Positions 13,894-17,597 of a DNA stretch of 17,597 nt are shown in pieces. The translations under genes were made by a program, and so were the position numbers. Position 1 is the stretch's first letter; every line of letters begins with the position of its first letter. This DNA is from S144-45 sp015494035 (lineage in GTDB: Bacteria; Pseudomonadota; Gammaproteobacteria; Xanthomonadales; Marinicellaceae): contig JALUIX010000157.1 of the NCBI GenBank assembly GCA_027057345.1, forward strand, positions 1-17,597. Reading direction: 5' to 3'. Under the pieces are notes generated by a model that was not told the DNA's origin, searched no databases, and saw nothing but the letters and a program-made list of their open reading frames with translations.

Positions 13894-16863
13894 ATGAACA
13901 AACGAATTCGCGGGCTGATTCTGCCCATTCCCCTGTTGCTGGCCGGTCAGGCTGCACAGGCTCTGGGCCTGGGAGAACTCAAGGTTGAGTCGGCACTGGA
14001 ACAGCCACTCAAGGGGCAAATCCGGCTGATTCTCAATGCGGGTGAATCCCTCGACAAGGTGAAGGTCAAGCTGGCCGCGTCCGAAGATTACGAGCGCGTC
14101 GGCCTGGACCCAACGCTGGTTCCGCCCACGATCAAACTGGCCGTGCGCCAGGGCCCGCAAGGCCCCTACATTGAAATGACCTCCAGCCAACCCATTAACG
14201 AGCCCATCGTCAGCCTGCTGCTGGAAGCCGACTGGCCCAAGGGCCGTTTGTTGCGTGAATACACCCTGCTATTGGACCCGCCCAGCTATGCGCCAGTGGC
14301 TTCCGTGGCGCCTGCTCGACTGAGCCAGCCGGAAAGCTTTGACCAGATCGTGCAGGAACAGCCTGAGCCGGAACCGGTGGCTGCAGAACCGCCTCCGCCA
14401 CCTCAGCCGGCGCCCGAAACAGCGGCAGAACCTGAACCGGCAACGGAGCCATTGGCAGAGCAGGAACCCCTCACTCGTGAGTTTCCGGTTGAACCACCCA
14501 CGCCTGCTGCCAATGAAGTGGAAGTCGCCGCTGGCAGCACCTTGTGGTCTATCGCGTCGCAGAATCGCCGTCCCGGTGTCAGCGTGCAACAGATGATGGT
14601 AGCGATTTTGCGCGCCAATCCCGATGCCTTTCTGGATGGCAACATGAACCAGCTGAAAAAAGGCAGCGTGCTACGCATTCCTTCGGCTGATGAGGCGAAC
14701 CAGGTGTCGCAGGCCGAAGCCTTGGCGGAAGTGGCTTCACAGTCGCAACAATGGGTGCGTTATCAGGACAAGGCCCGCGACATGGTGCCTGCGGCCTATC
14801 AGACCCAGGCCAGTGAAGAAGAACCGACCCCGGAAACGGTGGCCAGTGATGAATACAAGCTCGATCTGGTGCCGCCCCGTGGTGAAAGTGATACGGATAC
14901 CAGCGGCACGGGCACCGACGCCACAACGGCCACGGAAAATCCCGATTATGCGGAACTGGCGCTGGCGCGAGAAGACCTTGCTACCCTGGAACAGGAAAAG
15001 CAGGAGCTGGCTTCCCGCATTCAGGAACTGGAAAGCATCGTTAACGACCAGCAAACCGTGTTGCAAATGAAAGACGCGGACATGGCCAAGCTGCAACAAC
15101 AGTTGGCTGAACTGAACGAAAAACGCCAGCAACTGGAAGGCAGCGTCAAGGATGTTCAGAATAATATCCGTAACATGAGCGGAACGGCCGCAGAAACCAT
15201 GCCAGAAACGCCATCAGAAACAGGCAGTGAAACCGTCGCTGAGTCCGAAACCGGGCTTGCTAAAGGCGATGATGGCGATGATCAGGACATGACTGACGAA
15301 CAAGCCCTGGCCATGAACGAGACGGCTGAAACGGCTGATGAGCCAGAAGTCCATGATGTCTGGGATCAGGAAAACGAATTGGCCGAAGCGGCAGACGGCA
15401 CAGAAAATCCTGAGGCCAATGAAGCCGGCAATGTTACAGAGGCGGCTGAGGAAAATGCCACCGTTCCCGAAGCGGTGGAAGAACCCGTGCTGATCACAGA
15501 GAATCCGACCGAAACCACTGATACGCCTGTCACCAGTACGACCTCAGGCGAAGACACCGCCTGGTGGCAAAAGGCCCTGAACTGGATCACGGCCAATCCG
15601 CTTTATGCCGCTGGCGCGGCCCTGTTGCTGCTACTGCTTGGCCTGTTGCCGCGTATTCTGCGTAAGGAAGATGACGAACTGGCAGAAAGCGGCACGGGCA
15701 GTTTTCTGGACAGCATCGGATCTGGCAGCGACGATTCCACGGTTTCTGAGGCTGCCGAGTCTCCCGAAGCCGATATTGACGAGCTGCTGGAGCGCATCGA
15801 ACAGGAGCCGGACAACGTGGATTTGCTGTATGAAGCCGCGTTGCACTACTACGGTGAAAACGACCAGCAAAACTTCGAGAACATGGCCGAAGAGCTTTAT
15901 GGCCGTTTGGCTGATCCAAACCACCCCAGATGGCAGGAAATTGCTTCCCTGGGCCAAAAGATTGCCCCCGAGAATGCCCTGTTTGGGGTGGGCTCGCTGA
16001 CGAACGATCACGAGGCTTTCGAAGAGCCACTGACTGAATCCGGAGAGGCTTCTGACCAGGCGCAGACTTTGGCAGAAGAGCCGGATCAATGGCAGGCGCC
16101 GGATGAGACGGCTGAAGCGAGCGCTGGCGATAGTGAAGAAAGCGAATTTAGTTTTGACCTGGACGAATTTATTCCTACTGCCAGCGATTCGGATGAGCCG
16201 GATACCGGCACCGTCACTGAGAACTCTGGCACTGATCTGCCTGATACACTTTCTAATGAATTGGATGAGGTGGGCGGCCATGCTGACACCCTTGAAGACA
16301 ATGTTGCCGAATCCCTTGAGGACACACTGGAAGAACCACTCGCATCGGCAGAAGGTGCCGCCGATGAACTGGCGGATGATTTTGAATCCAGTTTGTCGGA
16401 TGACGCCGAGCTTGACCTGTCGCTGGACGAACTGGAAAACGAACTGAACGCGGTGGATCTCGAAGAGAGCAGCCTGAACGAAGATAACGTGCCGGTGGTT
16501 GACCTGACGGCTGACCTGGATCTGGACAGTGAAAACAATGAGGAACTGATGGATTTTGATTTTGGCGAAGAAAACCAGCCAGGCAGTGAAGAAACCAATG
16601 AAAGTGCCGACACAGCCGGGACTGTGGGTGAAGATAACGCGAATGAGAACCTGGACGAGGAAGCCGTGGACCTGGGCTTCAACCTGGATGACATTGTGCC
16701 GGAAGGCGATGCAGTGGCCACCAAGCTCGATCTGGCCCGTGCCTATTATGAAATGGGTGACATCGAAGGCGCCCGCATTATGCTGGACGAAGTAATGGAA
16801 GAAGGCAATGCCGAGCAACAGGCCGAGGCACGTAAATTGCGCGATGAAATTGACGGATCCTGA
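13894..16863 (+). CDS. fimV: FimV/HubP-type polar peptidoglycan-binding protein
   Basis: FimV-type proteins organise the cell pole for type IV pili, twitching and type II secretion. The frame is open from 13801, but ATG 13894 has a GGAG six bases upstream and begins a signal peptide (MNKRIRGL... cleaved after AQA, before LGLGELKV), giving 989 residues. Domains in order: an N-terminal FimV domain (LGLGELKVESALEQPLKGQI); a proline/glutamate-rich linker; a LysM peptidoglycan-binding module (about 208-268); a coiled coil (about 349-428); a very acidic repetitive region; one membrane helix (NPLYAAGAALLLLLLGLLP, about 568-588); a TPR-like cytoplasmic segment (about 627-690); a second acidic region; and the conserved C-terminal FimV TPR cap (KLDLARAYYEMGDIEGARIM). 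All hallmark parts are present. Position between asd and truA matches other gammaproteobacteria. Confidence 0.95.
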   Translation: MNKRIRGLILPIPLLLAGQAAQALGLGELKVESALEQPLKGQIRLILNAGESLDKVKVKLAASEDYERVGLDPTLVPPTIKLAVRQGPQGPYIEMTSSQPINEPIVSLLLEADWPKGRLLREYTLLLDPPSYAPVASVAPARLSQPESFDQIVQEQPEPEPVAAEPPPPPQPAPETAAEPEPATEPLAEQEPLTREFPVEPPTPAANEVEVAAGSTLWSIASQNRRPGVSVQQMMVAILRANPDAFLDGNMNQLKKGSVLRIPSADEANQVSQAEALAEVASQSQQWVRYQDKARDMVPAAYQTQASEEEPTPETVASDEYKLDLVPPRGESDTDTSGTGTDATTATENPDYAELALAREDLATLEQEKQELASRIQELESIVNDQQTVLQMKDADMAKLQQQLAELNEKRQQLEGSVKDVQNNIRNMSGTAAETMPETPSETGSETVAESETGLAKGDDGDDQDMTDEQALAMNETAETADEPEVHDVWDQENELAEAADGTENPEANEAGNVTEAAEENATVPEAVEEPVLITENPTETTDTPVTSTTSGEDTAWWQKALNWITANPLYAAGAALLLLLLGLLPRILRKEDDELAESGTGSFLDSIGSGSDDSTVSEAAESPEADIDELLERIEQEPDNVDLLYEAALHYYGENDQQNFENMAEELYGRLADPNHPRWQEIASLGQKIAPENALFGVGSLTNDHEAFEEPLTESGEASDQAQTLAEEPDQWQAPDETAEASAGDSEESEFSFDLDEFIPTASDSDEPDTGTVTENSGTDLPDTLSNELDEVGGHADTLEDNVAESLEDTLEEPLASAEGAADELADDFESSLSDDAELDLSLDELENELNAVDLEESSLNEDNVPVVDLTADLDLDSENNEELMDFDFGEENQPGSEETNESADTAGTVGEDNANENLDEEAVDLGFNLDDIVPEGDAVATKLDLARAYYEMGDIEGARIMLDEVMEEGNAEQQAEARKLRDEIDGS

Positions 16864-16903
16864 TGCTTTTTGCTATGGTTTCGCTCTAGTTCAACACCGA
16901 CGT

Positions 16904-16933
16904 GAAAATGGCTGCCATCGGCAGCCATTTTTC
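16904..16933 (+). terminator. Perfect intrinsic terminator after fimV
   Basis: GAAAATGGCTGCC (16904-16916) is the exact complement of GGCAGCCATTTTC apart from one extra T, with loop ATC (16917-16919) and a five-T run at 16928-16932. It lies 40 bases after the fimV stop and 36 before truA. As A runs flank the other side it could act in both directions. Confidence 0.9.
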
Positions 16934-16968
16934 TTCCCGCACACTGCAACCGGCCAGACGAAACACGC

Positions 16969-17597
16969 ATGAGCACACCCGTCAAAATCGCCTGTGGCAT
17001 CGAATACGACGGCCAGGGCTTCTACGGTTTCCAGACCCAACGGCAGGAACCCACCATTCAGGCCTGCCTGGAAAAAGCCTTTTCCACAGTGGCCAACGAA
17101 GCGGTTGAAGTCGTCTGCGCCGGTCGCACGGACACGGGCGTCAGCGCGCGCGGGCAGGTAATCCACTTTGAAACCAACGCCTTGCGTTCTGCGCGCTCCT
17201 GGGTGCTGGGTGTCAATACCGCCTTGCCGCCAGGCATTGCCGTGCTGTGGGCACGGGCAGTACCAGCGGATTTTCACGCGCGATTTTCCGCCACTGGCCG
17301 ACGTTATCGCTACAGCATCATCAATCGCTGGGTGCGTCCGGCCCTTGGCCGGGCCAATTTGACCTGGGTAAAGAAACCTCTGGATGAAAAACGCATGCAT
17401 GCCGCCGTTCAGGCCCTGATTGGTGAACACGATTTTAGTGCCTTTCGCGCTGCTGGTTGCCAGTCGCGAACGCCGGTGCGTGAGGTGACACATGCCAGCG
17501 TCAGCCGCGAAGGCAACCGGGTTCACATCGATATCAGAGCCAATGCCTTTTTGCATCACATGCCACGGGTTTTTCGCCAGTACCGATGGGAATCAGC
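16969..17597 (+). CDS. truA: tRNA pseudouridine(38-40) synthase, 5' part
   Basis: TruA isomerises uridines 38-40 of the tRNA anticodon arm. From ATG 16969 about 209 residues are present before the window ends (full length is about 265). The start KIACGIEYDGQGFYGFQTQ is typical. The catalytic aspartate is D55 in AGRTDTGVSARGQV; the usual text is GRTDAGVHA, so the histidine is serine here. The conserved tyrosine is Y113 in GRRYRYSI. EHDFSAFRA and RANAFLHHM are also present. After HHM the family expects V-R-x-x-x-G, but the frame reads PRVFRQYRWES, which looks like base errors or a frameshift in the last 35 bases. It is separated from fimV by a terminator and must have its own promoter, which I could not identify. 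Confidence 0.93.
   Translation, partial: MSTPVKIACGIEYDGQGFYGFQTQRQEPTIQACLEKAFSTVANEAVEVVCAGRTDTGVSARGQVIHFETNALRSARSWVLGVNTALPPGIAVLWARAVPADFHARFSATGRRYRYSIINRWVRPALGRANLTWVKKPLDEKRMHAAVQALIGEHDFSAFRAAGCQSRTPVREVTHASVSREGNRVHIDIRANAFLHHMPRVFRQYRWES

Noticed and set aside
15631..16818. Long minus-strand open frames opposite fimV (395 and 212 codons)
   Set aside because: They are antisense shadows of acidic, low-complexity fimV codons. Their translations are hydrophobic or serine-rich with no domain, and fimV on the other strand has all its family features.

Overview
The window comes from a gammaproteobacterium of moderately high GC that I cannot place to genus. The evidence is the pairing prmB-aroC, the order asd-fimV-truA (as in many pseudomonad-like and related lineages), and the household families seen (Psd, SCO1/SenC, DUF938 methyltransferase). 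Nothing points to a phage, plasmid or defence island. The unusual content is a family of short non-autonomous transposable elements scattered through the household genes.

Layout. Bases 1-207 hold the 3' end of a plus-strand gene, possibly CsgG-like. Bases 381-6675 are a tight minus-strand operon, nadC-nadA-nadB-nadE-nadD. With overlaps or gaps of only a few bases it encodes all five steps from aspartate to NAD: L-aspartate oxidase, quinolinate synthase, quinolinate phosphoribosyltransferase, nicotinate mononucleotide adenylyltransferase and glutamine-dependent NAD synthetase. Upstream, also on the minus strand, are a secreted protein of unknown function (6774-7511), psd (7768-8652) and a SCO1/SenC gene (8649-9326). 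A divergent region follows. On the plus strand are a DUF938 methyltransferase, prmB overlapping aroC, asd, fimV (ended by a perfect intrinsic terminator) and the 5' part of truA, which runs off the window.

The main discovery is a family of four complete MITE-like elements of 157-161 bp at 245-402, 587-747, 7625-7781 and 12449-12606, plus one likely decayed remnant near 9481-9510. Each complete copy has terminal inverted repeats starting GGAAGCTCTGAT (or a slight variant), a short palindrome at its exact midpoint, imperfect dyad symmetry over its length, and a 4-bp direct target duplication (CTAG, CTAA, CTTG, TTAA). That YTNR pattern resembles the YTAR targets of the IS5 group of insertion sequences. 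No transposase is in the window.

The elements have changed proteins. The 587-747 copy sits in frame inside nadD: element plus duplication is 165 bp, or 55 stop-free codons, so the predicted enzyme carries a 55-residue insert encoded by a transposable element. The 245-402 copy entered nadD just before its original stop, and the 7625-7781 copy did the same in psd; in both the terminal repeat now supplies new C-terminal residues and the stop. The fourth copy lies between aroC and asd. This resembles in concept the Rickettsia palindromic elements that insert in frame into genes, but the sequence here looks like a cut-and-paste MITE with clear target duplications.
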